NCBI GenBank assembly: GCA_947377275.1
Contig: CANCFV010000011.1
Location: forward strand, 1-56,149
Source: Burkholderiales bacterium
Lineage (GTDB): Bacteria > Pseudomonadota > Gammaproteobacteria > Burkholderiales > Burkholderiaceae_C
DNA length: 56,149 nucleotides
Direction of reading: 5' to 3'
In this document: positions 34,342-42,320 of the stretch, in pieces
Numbering within the stretch: the first letter of the stretch is position 1
Layout of the letters: each line of letters opens with the position of its first letter
The notes under the pieces: model-generated
The model's database searches: none
Told to the model about the DNA's origin: nothing
The model's input: the letters and a program-made list of their open reading frames with translations, nothing else
Program-made: the position numbers and the translations under genes

Positions 34342-35586
34342 ATGTCTTCTGTATTGAATGCCCCCGTGGCAGCACCTGCTGTTGGCCCACTCAAGCCAGC
34401 ACACATCATCCGCAGCGATGAGGAGGCGATCGAGGTCGCCAAAAAGCTCGCGGCCCACTTCGCGGTGGGCGCTTCTGAGCGTGATCGCCAGCGCCGCCTG
34501 CCGGTGGACGAGTTGGAGCTGTTCTCGCAAAGCGGCTTGTGGGGCATCACCGTGCCTAAAGAATACGGCGGTGCCTTTGTCTCCAACGTGACCTTGGCCA
34601 AGGTCGTGTCCATCATCTCCGAGGCCGACCCCAGCTTGGGGCAGGTGCCTCAGAACCACTTGTACATGGTTGAGGCCCTGCGTCTGGATGGCACCGATTG
34701 GCAAAAGCGCACCTTCTTCGACCTCGTGCTCAAGGGCACGCGCTTTGGCAATGCCTTCTCTGAGATCGGCACCAAAGACGTCAACGATGTACGCACGCGC
34801 ATCGAGCGACAAGGCCGAGCTGAAGGCGAAGGCTGGTCGCTCAATGGCCGCAAGTTCTACTCGTCGGGAGCCTACCTGGCGCACTGGGTGCCCGTTGTCG
34901 CCAAGAACCCGCAAGACCGAACCGTGATCGTCTTTGTTGAGCGCAACGCGCCTGGACTGACTGTGATCAACGACTGGTCGAGCTTTGGCCAACGGACCAC
35001 CGCCAGCGGCACCTCGGTCATCGAGAACGTGTTCGTGCCCGAGACCCATGTGCTGGACCACCAACTGGCATTCGAGCGCCCCACGCCCATGGGCCCGGTG
35101 GCGCAGATCATCCAGGCGGCCGTCGACGTGGGCATTGCCCGTGCGGCCCTGCAAGACACGCTCAACTTCGTGCGCAAACAGGCACGACCCTGGATCGACG
35201 CCCATGTCGAGCATGGCTACGAAGACCCGCTGACCCTGCATGCCGTGGGCGATTTGGTGATCCGTCAGCACGCCAACGAGGCTTTGCTGGAGCGTGCTGG
35301 CCGCGTGCTGGACGAAGCCACGGCAGACCCCACCGAGCAAAAGGTGGCCGAGGCTTCGATCGCGGTGGCCGAGTCCAAGGCCTTCTCGCACGAGACGGTG
35401 ATTCACGTGACCAGCAAGCTCTTTGAGTTGGGCGGCACGCGCTCGACCCTGGAAGAGTTCAACTTCGACCGCCACTGGCGCAACGGCCGCACGCACACGC
35501 TGCATGACCCCGCACGCTGGAAGTACCACATCGTGGGCAACTTCTACCTCAATGGCGTGAACCCAGCCCGTCACCCCTGGCTGTGA
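34342..35586 (+). CDS. sfnB: SfnB family sulfur acquisition oxidoreductase
   Basis: A 414-residue acyl-CoA-dehydrogenase-fold flavoprotein of the SfnB family, tied to sulfone/sulfonate use though its exact reaction is unproven. It opens AHIIRSDEEAIEVAKKLAAHFAVGASERDRQRRLPVDELELFSQSGLWGITVPKEYGGAFVSNVTLAKVVSIISEADPSLGQVPQNHLYMVEALRL, then FGNAFSEIGTKDVNDVRTRI, NGRKFYSSGAYLAHWVPVVA, INDWSSFGQRTTASGTSVIENV and [28 protein letters not shown]. Start ATG 34342 follows AAGGAA. It differs clearly from the two MsuC-like proteins to the left, giving three acyl-CoA-dehydrogenase-fold monooxygenases in one regulon. Nineteen bases separate it from the LivF-like gene. Confidence 0.93.
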   Translation: MSSVLNAPVAAPAVGPLKPAHIIRSDEEAIEVAKKLAAHFAVGASERDRQRRLPVDELELFSQSGLWGITVPKEYGGAFVSNVTLAKVVSIISEADPSLGQVPQNHLYMVEALRLDGTDWQKRTFFDLVLKGTRFGNAFSEIGTKDVNDVRTRIERQGRAEGEGWSLNGRKFYSSGAYLAHWVPVVAKNPQDRTVIVFVERNAPGLTVINDWSSFGQRTTASGTSVIENVFVPETHVLDHQLAFERPTPMGPVAQIIQAAVDVGIARAALQDTLNFVRKQARPWIDAHVEHGYEDPLTLHAVGDLVIRQHANEALLERAGRVLDEATADPTEQKVAEASIAVAESKAFSHETVIHVTSKLFELGGTRSTLEEFNFDRHWRNGRTHTLHDPARWKYHIVGNFYLNGVNPARHPWL

Positions 35587-35592
35587 GCCACA

Positions 35593-35673
35593 GCGAAGGC
35601 CCGGTGCCTTGACGCGGCCTTCGCCCCCTCTTTGACCCGCTGCATGTGGTGGCCTGAGACATCAGGTCAGGCC
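35593..35673 (+). terminator. Two hairpins between sfnB and the porin gene
   Basis: Hairpin 1: GCGAAGGCC (35593-35601) pairs exactly with GGCCTTCGC (35616-35624) over a 14-base loop, followed by CCCCTCTTTG. Hairpin 2: GGCCTGA (35651-35657) pairs exactly with TCAGGCC (35667-35673). Neither has a strong T-run. They may end or process the operon mRNA before the porin gene, leaving partial read-through. Confidence 0.5.
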
Positions 35674-35729
35674 GCTGCATGTCTGCGAGCTTCCTTTTCA
35701 ATCCATACAAATCACCAACAGGATCAGAC

Positions 35730-36767
35730 ATGAGCAAACTCACCTCAGTGGCCGCAGCGGCGGCATTGGCGACGGCCGCTTTGGCCGCCCCATCGCTGGC
35801 GCAGGCTGAGGCGCAGGCCTCCAGCGTCACGATCTACGGCATCGTTGACCTCTTCACAGAGTTTGGCAACGCTGGCAAAGGCACCGTCACGCGCGTTGAA
35901 AGCGGCGGCATTGCCCAGACCCGCCTTGGCTTCACCGGGCGCGAAGACCTGGGTGGCGGGCTGGGTGCCGAGTTCACGCTGGAGTCTGGCTTTGCTGCCG
36001 ACACCGGCTCGACCGGAGCCAACTTCTGGAGCCGGCAAGCCCACGTGGGCCTGACGGGCAAGTCGTTTGGTGCCCTGCGGTTTGGCCACCAATACACGCC
36101 CTTGTTCTTGACCACCTACGCCTTTGACGCCTTTGGCCTGGGTACGGCCGGCAACTTCTGGAACCTCAGCCAATACGGCAATTTCTGGCAAGACAACGCA
36201 GTCGTTTACGAGACGCCCGATTGGAACGGCTTGTCTGCTCGCGCCTTGTATGCGCCGTCTGAAAAGGCCGGCTCTGGCCAGGGCAAATACAGCGCCCTGA
36301 GCTTGAGCTACAACGCTGGCCCTCTGCAACTGGTGGGCTCGTTTGACAAGCGTGGCGTGGTGGCCAATGGCCCCCAGGCCAGCTACCTGGCTTTGGGCGG
36401 CACCTATGACTTCACCGCCTTCAAGCTGTTCTTTGGCTTGCAGACGGTCCAGCATGCCGAGCCCCTCGAAGCCGTCAATGCCGATGCGCGCATTTACTCA
36501 CTGGGCGTGCATGTGCCCGTCAGTGCTGCCGGCAAGGTGGCCGTGTCGTACACATCGCGTGACGACCGCAGCACAGCGAACCAAGATGCCAACCAACTGG
36601 CGCTGGGCTACTACCACAGCCTGTCCAAGCGCACGACCTTGTACACGGCGGCCAGCCAGATCAGCAACAAGAACGATGGTGCCTTGGGCATCGGCTACAC
36701 GCCGCTGAGCGTGACCCCAGGTCACAGCACGCGAGCGCTCCAGTTCGGCATTCAGCACACGTTCTGA
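35730..36767 (+). CDS. Outer-membrane porin (Gram-negative trimeric type)
   Basis: A 345-residue beta-barrel porin of the OmpC-like/Omp32 type common in Burkholderiales. Signal peptide SVAAAAALATAALAAPSLAQA, then SSVTIYGIVDLFTEFGN, which is the family's first strand. GGGLGAEFTLESGF, FWSRQAHVGLTGKSFGALRFGHQYTPLFLTTYAFD (constriction-loop region) and a final strand LQFGIQHTF with the terminal Phe needed for outer-membrane insertion complete it. Start ATG 35730 matches the signal peptide. Placed 143 bases after sfnB, it probably admits the sulfur compound across the outer membrane, but it could have its own promoter. Confidence 0.9.
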   Translation: MSKLTSVAAAAALATAALAAPSLAQAEAQASSVTIYGIVDLFTEFGNAGKGTVTRVESGGIAQTRLGFTGREDLGGGLGAEFTLESGFAADTGSTGANFWSRQAHVGLTGKSFGALRFGHQYTPLFLTTYAFDAFGLGTAGNFWNLSQYGNFWQDNAVVYETPDWNGLSARALYAPSEKAGSGQGKYSALSLSYNAGPLQLVGSFDKRGVVANGPQASYLALGGTYDFTAFKLFFGLQTVQHAEPLEAVNADARIYSLGVHVPVSAAGKVAVSYTSRDDRSTANQDANQLALGYYHSLSKRTTLYTAASQISNKNDGALGIGYTPLSVTPGHSTRALQFGIQHTF

Positions 36768-36834
36768 TGCAAGCTGCGGCCTGGCGTGGCCGTCGGGCTG
36801 CAGTGCATGGACGCACGCGCAGCCAGGGTCACGG

Positions 36835-37110
36835 CATGGCATACAGGGCGTATGCCCCTGGCACAGCGATCACCATCCACAGGCTCAAGGTGCCCGTCAC
36901 AAGATGTGGCCTTTGCCGAAGCACCCTCACCTGTTCGGGGCAGCGCCAGCTCGCGGGGCCGCTTGAACAGCGGCAGCGTGGCGGCATTGGCCTGCGTCTC
37001 TTGCCAGAACTGGAGATTGCCACCGATCAAGGCCAAGGCCAGGTAAGGCTAGAGCTGCGCGCGCACCCCGGTCAGCGCGGCAATCGCAATCAGCAGGTAG
37101 GCAGTGCAGC
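36835..37110 (-). pseudogene. Decayed membrane-protein fragments
   Basis: Reverse-strand pieces in shifting frames read YLLIAIAALTGVRAQL, stop, PYLALALIGGNLQFWQETQA, and then in another frame HLVTGTLSLWMVIAVPGAYALYAMP and a stop. They look like membrane segments of one lost protein. I cannot name the family. They directly follow the porin gene on the opposite strand. Confidence 0.4.
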
Positions 37111-37126
37111 GGAGTTGGACTTAGCG

Positions 37127-37835
37127 GTTCATGTGGCGGCGTCGGCAATGCCGGCCGCATGCGCGATCTGGGAGATGGTCTTGTCGGTTTCCAGCAGTAG
37201 CATTTCGGCGTACTCGATGCCGACCTCGGCGCGCAATTGCGGGAAGGTCGTGCCTTCGTCCTTCAGGCGCCGGCTGAGTGTGCGAGCCGAGATGGCCAGC
37301 GTCTCGGCCATGGAGGTGGCGTCCAGCAGTTGCTTTTGCCGAACGCCGCCTCGTAGTCGGCCGGGCCGCCCATTGGGCTGTGGGGGAGGTGAACGGTGCA
37401 GGCGCTCACAGGCCGAGTCCGGAAGGGGATGACCTTGAGCAGTGCGGTCACCACCGTTTCCGTGAACAGGTCGTGCACCGAGCCGAAGTCATGCTTGGGC
37501 TCGATGATCATGTGCACCTCGTCGTCCACGTCTTGCCTTCACATGGCGTAGGCCAGCATGCCCACGGGGCCGTGGGTGGTCAGCGGGACATGCGCCATGA
37601 AGGTGACCAGCGGTGGCGGCCCTGGCGGGCACAGCGCCATGAAGTGCTCCAGCGCCAACTGCATCTGCTTGCCGTTGATCGTCTGCCAGGGCATGAAGGG
37701 CCGCGGCGAGTCGATGCCGCAGTGCTTGTAGAGCGTCTCGACGTCGTAGTTCAGCTCGCGTGCCAAGGCCCCCCCGATCTCCAGGTACTGGATGGGGGAG
37801 GTCAAGCTCTTGAGCGTTCGGTCGGAACTCGCCAT
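37127..37835 (-). pseudogene. AraC-family regulator, frameshifted and truncated
   Basis: Three reverse-strand segments in three frames make one AraC-type protein. Segment one is MASSDRTLKSLTSPIQYLEIGGALARELNYDVETLYKHCGIDSPRPFMPWQTINGKQMQLALEHFMAL (N-terminal Arabinose_bd-like sensor) and stops at 37539. Segment two (37263-37529) contains LFTETVVTALLKVIPFRTRP and PMGGPADYEAAFGK. Segment three (from about 37320) is MAETLAISARTLSRRLKDEGTTFPQLRAEVGIEYAEMLLLETDKTISQIAHAAGIADAAT, an AraC double-HTH cut off before its last helices. With two frameshifts and a missing C-terminus it should be inactive. It may once have controlled a neighbouring lost gene. Confidence 0.75.
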
Positions 37836-37839
37836 GGTC

Positions 37840-38766
37840 GGTGTGCGTGTCTTTGCTGTGAGCCGAGTACACAAAGGCCGCGATCAGCAGCATCCATTGG
37901 CCATAGATGGCCAAGCGGTGCACACGACCCGTCTGCACGAACTGACGGGCAAACTGCAGGCTGCCCAGCAGCGGCAAGGCCCTGTGGTGGCTGGGTGTGG
38001 CGGCCAGGCAAGGCAGCACGAACAGGCGGCACTCTTTTACCCTGGGCGCGTCTTGCCTTGCACCAGCGTCAGCAGCCCAGCAAACAGCTGCGTCGTCCCC
38101 CCGCCGAACAGGTGCAGGGCGCCTCCTGACAGCATGGCAAAGCGGGGCATGCCAATTTTGGGCGCCCCAGTCCATCAGCAGGGCACCCACGGTGGTGCCG
38201 CCCACCGCCAGTGCCCATGCGCCGATCACGCGTGGCGTGGCATCACGGCGGCCACGCGCAGCAGCCAGGTTCGCATGGGCGAGGCGGTTTTGAGGGGGCG
38301 TGCGGTGGGCAAGCTCATGGGCGAACACGCTAGGCGGACATGACGTTGCACGGATGCTAGACGGGCCTGATTTGCTGCATCGGCCAATGCGATGCCTGAA
38401 GCGCCAATGTGCCCCTGCGCCTTGTCGCTGTCAACGGGCGCAGCAGGAACAGGGCTTGCTCCTCCACGAGCAAGGGCCCAAGCAGCGGTCCACCAAGGTG
38501 CACTCGAGTGCGCGGCAAAACAAGCGGGGGCTGTCAGCGCGGCCAACCTTGCAGGTGACATGGCCAGATCCCTAACCTGCCGGTGCTCAGCACTGGCTGG
38601 GCATCGGGGCAGTTCGAGCGCAATACCTACATGCCTTTGACGGGTGGCAAGTTCTTGCAAGGCGCTGGCCTGTGCGCCCATACCATGCGCACGCCGGAGG
38701 TGGCACCCGGCGTGATGCGGTTATCGCGCAGGGCATTTTGATGACTGGGTGGGTTAGAGCGCGGGT
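37840..38766. other. Decayed stretch with membrane-protein and unknown fragments
   Basis: No intact gene. On the reverse strand near 38150-38280, RVIGAWALAVGGTTVGALLMDWGA and then in another frame MPRFAMLSGGALHLFGG suggest a broken membrane protein, with LAIYGQWMLLIAAFVYSAHS near 37900. On the forward strand 38580-38740 encodes STGWASGQFERNTYMPLTGG and then KFLQGAGLCAHTMRTPEVAP up to a stop, an unidentified C-terminal-looking fragment. All frames are interrupted. Confidence 0.4.
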
Positions 38767-41568
38767 TCAGGGCGCGGCCAGGCGCTGCAACTCCCAGCCC
38801 GCGGCCATGTGCTCCAGGTACATGGTGATGCCTTGGCTCTGGCATTTTTCAAAGGCTTCTCGGGCTTGCGATTTGCGGCCCGCCATCAGGTGGTGTTGTC
38901 CCACGTAGAACCAGGCTTCTGACAGGTTCATCTCGCGCTCGTCGCCTTGGCCCTTGAGCACCTCGTCCATCATGTCTTGTGGGCTGATCACGCCGGCCAT
39001 CAGTGCCAGCGCAGGACGTGGCCACGCGCCACGCGGGTCCTTTCGGGCCCATTGCGACAAGGCGGGGGGCAGCGGCTGTCCGGTGCGCTGCAAGGCCCAA
39101 CCCCACCACAGCGACGGGTAAATCGCCTCCGGCGACTCCGCTTGCTGAACGCTTTGCGCAGCCATCGAAAAGTCCTTGGCAGCATCCGCGTAGCGCCCCA
39201 GGTAAAAACGTGCCAAGCCACGGCGCTGCCCCACCGTGCTGGGGCTGGCGCCCAGGGTCAAGGCTTTGGTCAGGTAAGTGTTGCTGCGATCAAAGTCACC
39301 CGCGTCGCCATAGGCATTGCCTTTGCACTCCCAAGCGCGGGCCAGCGATGGGGCCAATTTGGTGGCTTCGTCGGCATCCTTGATGCCCTCGGCGTAGCGT
39401 CCCATCTCTGCCTGTGTCTCGGCGCGGTTGCAATAGGCCTCGGCCAGGTCATCGCCTTTGAGGGTGTTGCCCTGAATCGTTTTGCTCAGCGTGGTCACGT
39501 TTGCTTGGCCGCGTGCTTGCAGCGTCTCTTTGATCGAGGCGTTGGCGGCGATGCTGCTCTTGATGGCCGAGCGCGACACGAACACATAAGTGCCCAAAGC
39601 ATCACCTGCCTTGGTCACGTCTTGCACCAAGCCCGGCAGTGCCTGGGCGCTCACTTCTTGTGAGCGCGTTTTCAGCACCACGTTCACGCTGGCATGGGTG
39701 CCTCGGAAAGCGCCGTTGACGTCGAGGTCAAAGACCTCGTTGTGGACGCTGCGGGCAAGCGGGTCCATGAGCGAAGCCACCTTGCTCGGCCAGTCGACCG
39801 TGACTTGATAGGTGGCGCGAAAGGGATAGGCGGCCACCAGTGCAGGATGCTGACGGCGTACATTGGGTGGCAGCGACAAAAAGCCAGCGATATTGGCCGG
39901 GGCATACCGCACGATCCAGCCACTGTCTGATTCGGTGCTCAGCGACGGGATGCTGTAGCGCGTGACCATGGTGACTTCGTTGCGCAGCACATCGTCTTTG
40001 AGCTCGGGGTCGCGCTCCAGGTCGATGCCAGGGTAGCGACGCTCGTAGGTCGACAGCGCAAACCGACGCCATTGTGCCGGTGTGAGTTGTTGCATCAACT
40101 GGCGCATGCTTTCGGCATTGCCGCCGTGCCAGGCATAGGTGGCCACGAGGTGCCCCTTGCCGGGCATCTCGTCCACCGTGAAGGCCTCGCTGAGGTCGAT
40201 CGTGTTGAGCTCGTCAGCTTGCGGCCAATGCAGTTGACTCAAGGCTTGGGTCTGTGGCGAGACCACCAAGGCGTCAGCGCCCTCAATGACCAGGCCCATG
40301 CGTGCCAGCGGCCCCACTTGTGCTGACCGGGTTGCATCCAGGTAATGGGTCTGGCCATTGAGGTGCAAGGCCAGGATCACATGGTCGAAGGCTTTCGTCG
40401 TAGGCAGACTTTGTGAGGGCCAGCGTGGCAATTGGGTTGACAAGAGCACGGGCTGCGCATCCATGCCCAAGGCGCGCAGGACCGTCAGCAACAAGTAGGT
40501 TTTGTCTTTGCAGTCGCCCATGCGCTGCTTGAGGACCTCGGCCGGCGCATGTGGGCGGTGCGAGCTCTCGCCCATCGACACCGAAAAATACCGGATCTCT
40601 TTTTGCACCCATTGCAGCGCGGCCACGGCCTGCGCCTGGGCGTCGGGCAGCTTGCGCAGCTGGCTGATCAGGCTTGTGATCTCTGGCGGCAAGGGCTGCA
40701 CGGGCGGGAACAAAGCGTCGGCCCATTTGGCCACACTGCGCCAGTCTTTGTGCTCAGTGAATTGGATGTATCTGTAAGGGGCGACGTTGCTGGGCAGCTG
40801 TGGCTCGGCATCGACGCCTTCGGCATTGCGGCGCTCGAACACCAGTGTGCGCAGGCCCTTGTCTTGGCTGATGCGCGGCTGCGGTTGCTTGGCCGGGTCT
40901 GACTCACCCAGCAATCTCCATTGGATGGCGCGGTCTGCGGTATGGATCAAAACCAGGTGGCGCAAGGACATGGGCGCGAGGGTGTCCCAAGTGGCCTCGT
41001 CGGTGTACGTGTCGCCAAAGACGGGGTTATGTCCCTCGGTGGAATAGGCCAGCTCCAGGCTGTCGCCCACGCGCAGGTCGTCGACCAGGCCGGAGGCATT
41101 GACGGTGCCGCTGTACATGCCACGTTCCAAGCTGTCCTCGCGCTGCAAGAAGCGCATGCGAACTGTGCGTGTCTGGTCCAGAACCGTGTCGCCACGCAAG
41201 ATGCGAACGGCATGCAGGTGCAGCTTTTGGTATTGCGGCACAAAGCCGATGGAGAACTGGCCGATGCTGCTGAGCGCCGAGCTGTCATTGACCTGCATTA
41301 CACGTCGCACATAGGCGGTCTGTGCCCCTGTGGCATTGAGCTGCGTGTCGTACAACCGGATGGCGATAGGCGTGCGTTGCTCGGTGGGTGGTACAGCAAT
41401 GGGGGTGACCCAGCTGGGTGGAGGCAAGCCCTGGTCGAAGGCCTCTTGAGCGACCTGGATTTCTTTGAAGGGAGACGGCGGCGCAGCGCTGGCGCCCGCT
41501 TCGGCGCCGCGCGCCTGCCCTGTGATCAAGGCCATGGCCAATACGGCCCACATCCATTCCCGCACCAT
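38767..41568 (-). CDS. DUF3857 / transglutaminase-like / TPR protein
   Basis: A 933-residue exported protein with three parts. A signal peptide (WAVLAMALITGQARG) leads into a DUF3857 beta-rich domain, about residues 60-250. A transglutaminase-like domain at about 300-420 keeps the full catalytic triad: Cys353 in MGDCKDKTYLLLTVLRALGM, His396 in KAFDHVILAL and Asp411 in HYLDATRS. After a second beta-rich stretch come TPR-type repeats (about 700-800, AYCNRAETQAEMGRYAEGIKDADEA, then AWECKGNAYGDAGDFDRSNTYLTKALTLG). The architecture is recurrent in Gram-negative bacteria without a settled role; periplasmic peptide or protein crosslinking or cleavage is possible. It seems monocistronic. Confidence 0.9.
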   Translation of the reverse strand: MVREWMWAVLAMALITGQARGAEAGASAAPPSPFKEIQVAQEAFDQGLPPPSWVTPIAVPPTEQRTPIAIRLYDTQLNATGAQTAYVRRVMQVNDSSALSSIGQFSIGFVPQYQKLHLHAVRILRGDTVLDQTRTVRMRFLQREDSLERGMYSGTVNASGLVDDLRVGDSLELAYSTEGHNPVFGDTYTDEATWDTLAPMSLRHLVLIHTADRAIQWRLLGESDPAKQPQPRISQDKGLRTLVFERRNAEGVDAEPQLPSNVAPYRYIQFTEHKDWRSVAKWADALFPPVQPLPPEITSLISQLRKLPDAQAQAVAALQWVQKEIRYFSVSMGESSHRPHAPAEVLKQRMGDCKDKTYLLLTVLRALGMDAQPVLLSTQLPRWPSQSLPTTKAFDHVILALHLNGQTHYLDATRSAQVGPLARMGLVIEGADALVVSPQTQALSQLHWPQADELNTIDLSEAFTVDEMPGKGHLVATYAWHGGNAESMRQLMQQLTPAQWRRFALSTYERRYPGIDLERDPELKDDVLRNEVTMVTRYSIPSLSTESDSGWIVRYAPANIAGFLSLPPNVRRQHPALVAAYPFRATYQVTVDWPSKVASLMDPLARSVHNEVFDLDVNGAFRGTHASVNVVLKTRSQEVSAQALPGLVQDVTKAGDALGTYVFVSRSAIKSSIAANASIKETLQARGQANVTTLSKTIQGNTLKGDDLAEAYCNRAETQAEMGRYAEGIKDADEATKLAPSLARAWECKGNAYGDAGDFDRSNTYLTKALTLGASPSTVGQRRGLARFYLGRYADAAKDFSMAAQSVQQAESPEAIYPSLWWGWALQRTGQPLPPALSQWARKDPRGAWPRPALALMAGVISPQDMMDEVLKGQGDEREMNLSEAWFYVGQHHLMAGRKSQAREAFEKCQSQGITMYLEHMAAGWELQRLAAP

Positions 41569-41650
41569 CTGACCACTCCCTGACGTTGATTGCGCCGTTG
41601 TTGTGTGGGAATGATATAGGCGGTGGATCCGGGTTTTCAGGGGGTGGGCA

Positions 41651-42157
41651 TCAAGCGCGCCGCGTGGGCCCCGACCGGCACTCGATCTCGGCCTTCAAGG
41701 CCGGCAACAGGCCCAGCATGAACAGTGCCTCGGCCACCACGAACAGCGGCCCCACCACCAAGCCAATCAGGTCGTCCACAAAGGCCGGTTTGCGCCCTTC
41801 AAAAACGTGTCCCACGAACTGGATGACCCAGCCGAGCGCAAAGCCGCCGACGCCCACCACCAGCCACACCACGGTGCTTTGAGACGCGGCCCACGCACCG
41901 AACCAAACGGCCCCTGCCATCAGGGCGCTCATCAGCAGTCCCAAGGGGCGGTTGAGTGCCACGTAAAACAGGCTGACAGCCAAGGCCGCCAACCAAGCCG
42001 GCGACACGGCCAGATCGCCCACCTGCCAGACCGGCCGCGAGAGCAGGGCGGTGGTGGCCAGCACGATCAGGGGGATGCCGACGAAGTGCGTGGCGATGTT
42101 GCGCTCGTCGCGGTGGTAGGCGGCGTATTGGGCCAGGTGTTGGGTGAGTGTCTTCAC
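41651..42157 (-). CDS. Mpo1-like (DUF962) membrane protein
   Basis: A 168-residue protein of the Mpo1/YGL010w family. The yeast member is an Fe(II)-dependent dioxygenase of 2-hydroxy fatty acids; bacterial members are uncharacterised. The family's opening is present: LAQYAAYHRDERNIATHFVGIPLIVLATTALL, with the H-R-D-E-R-N-x-x-x-H pattern and first membrane helix. GWVIQFVGHVFEGRKPAFVDDLIGLVVGPLFVVAEALFMLGLLP near the end holds the second conserved His region. Four hydrophobic segments. It is divergent from the subtilase gene. Confidence 0.88.
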   Translation of the reverse strand: MKTLTQHLAQYAAYHRDERNIATHFVGIPLIVLATTALLSRPVWQVGDLAVSPAWLAALAVSLFYVALNRPLGLLMSALMAGAVWFGAWAASQSTVVWLVVGVGGFALGWVIQFVGHVFEGRKPAFVDDLIGLVVGPLFVVAEALFMLGLLPALKAEIECRSGPTRRA

Positions 42158-42320
42158 GGCGGTCTCCTCTTGTGGTGGGGATCATGGTGGTTCGCAGGCG
42201 CCCGCGTCTGTCAAAAACACGACACAAAGTGAGCCGCACGGCTCGGCCATACTGTCGTGCATTCACAAGCGCCGCATCGTTCGCGCGCTCGGCATTTTGA
42301 AGACGCGGCTGGAGGTCGGT

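Noticed and set aside
42144-42320. Upstream extension of the subtilase frame
   Set aside because: It overlaps the divergent Mpo1-like gene start, buries the signal peptide and lacks a ribosome site; TTG 42321 has GGAGG upstream.
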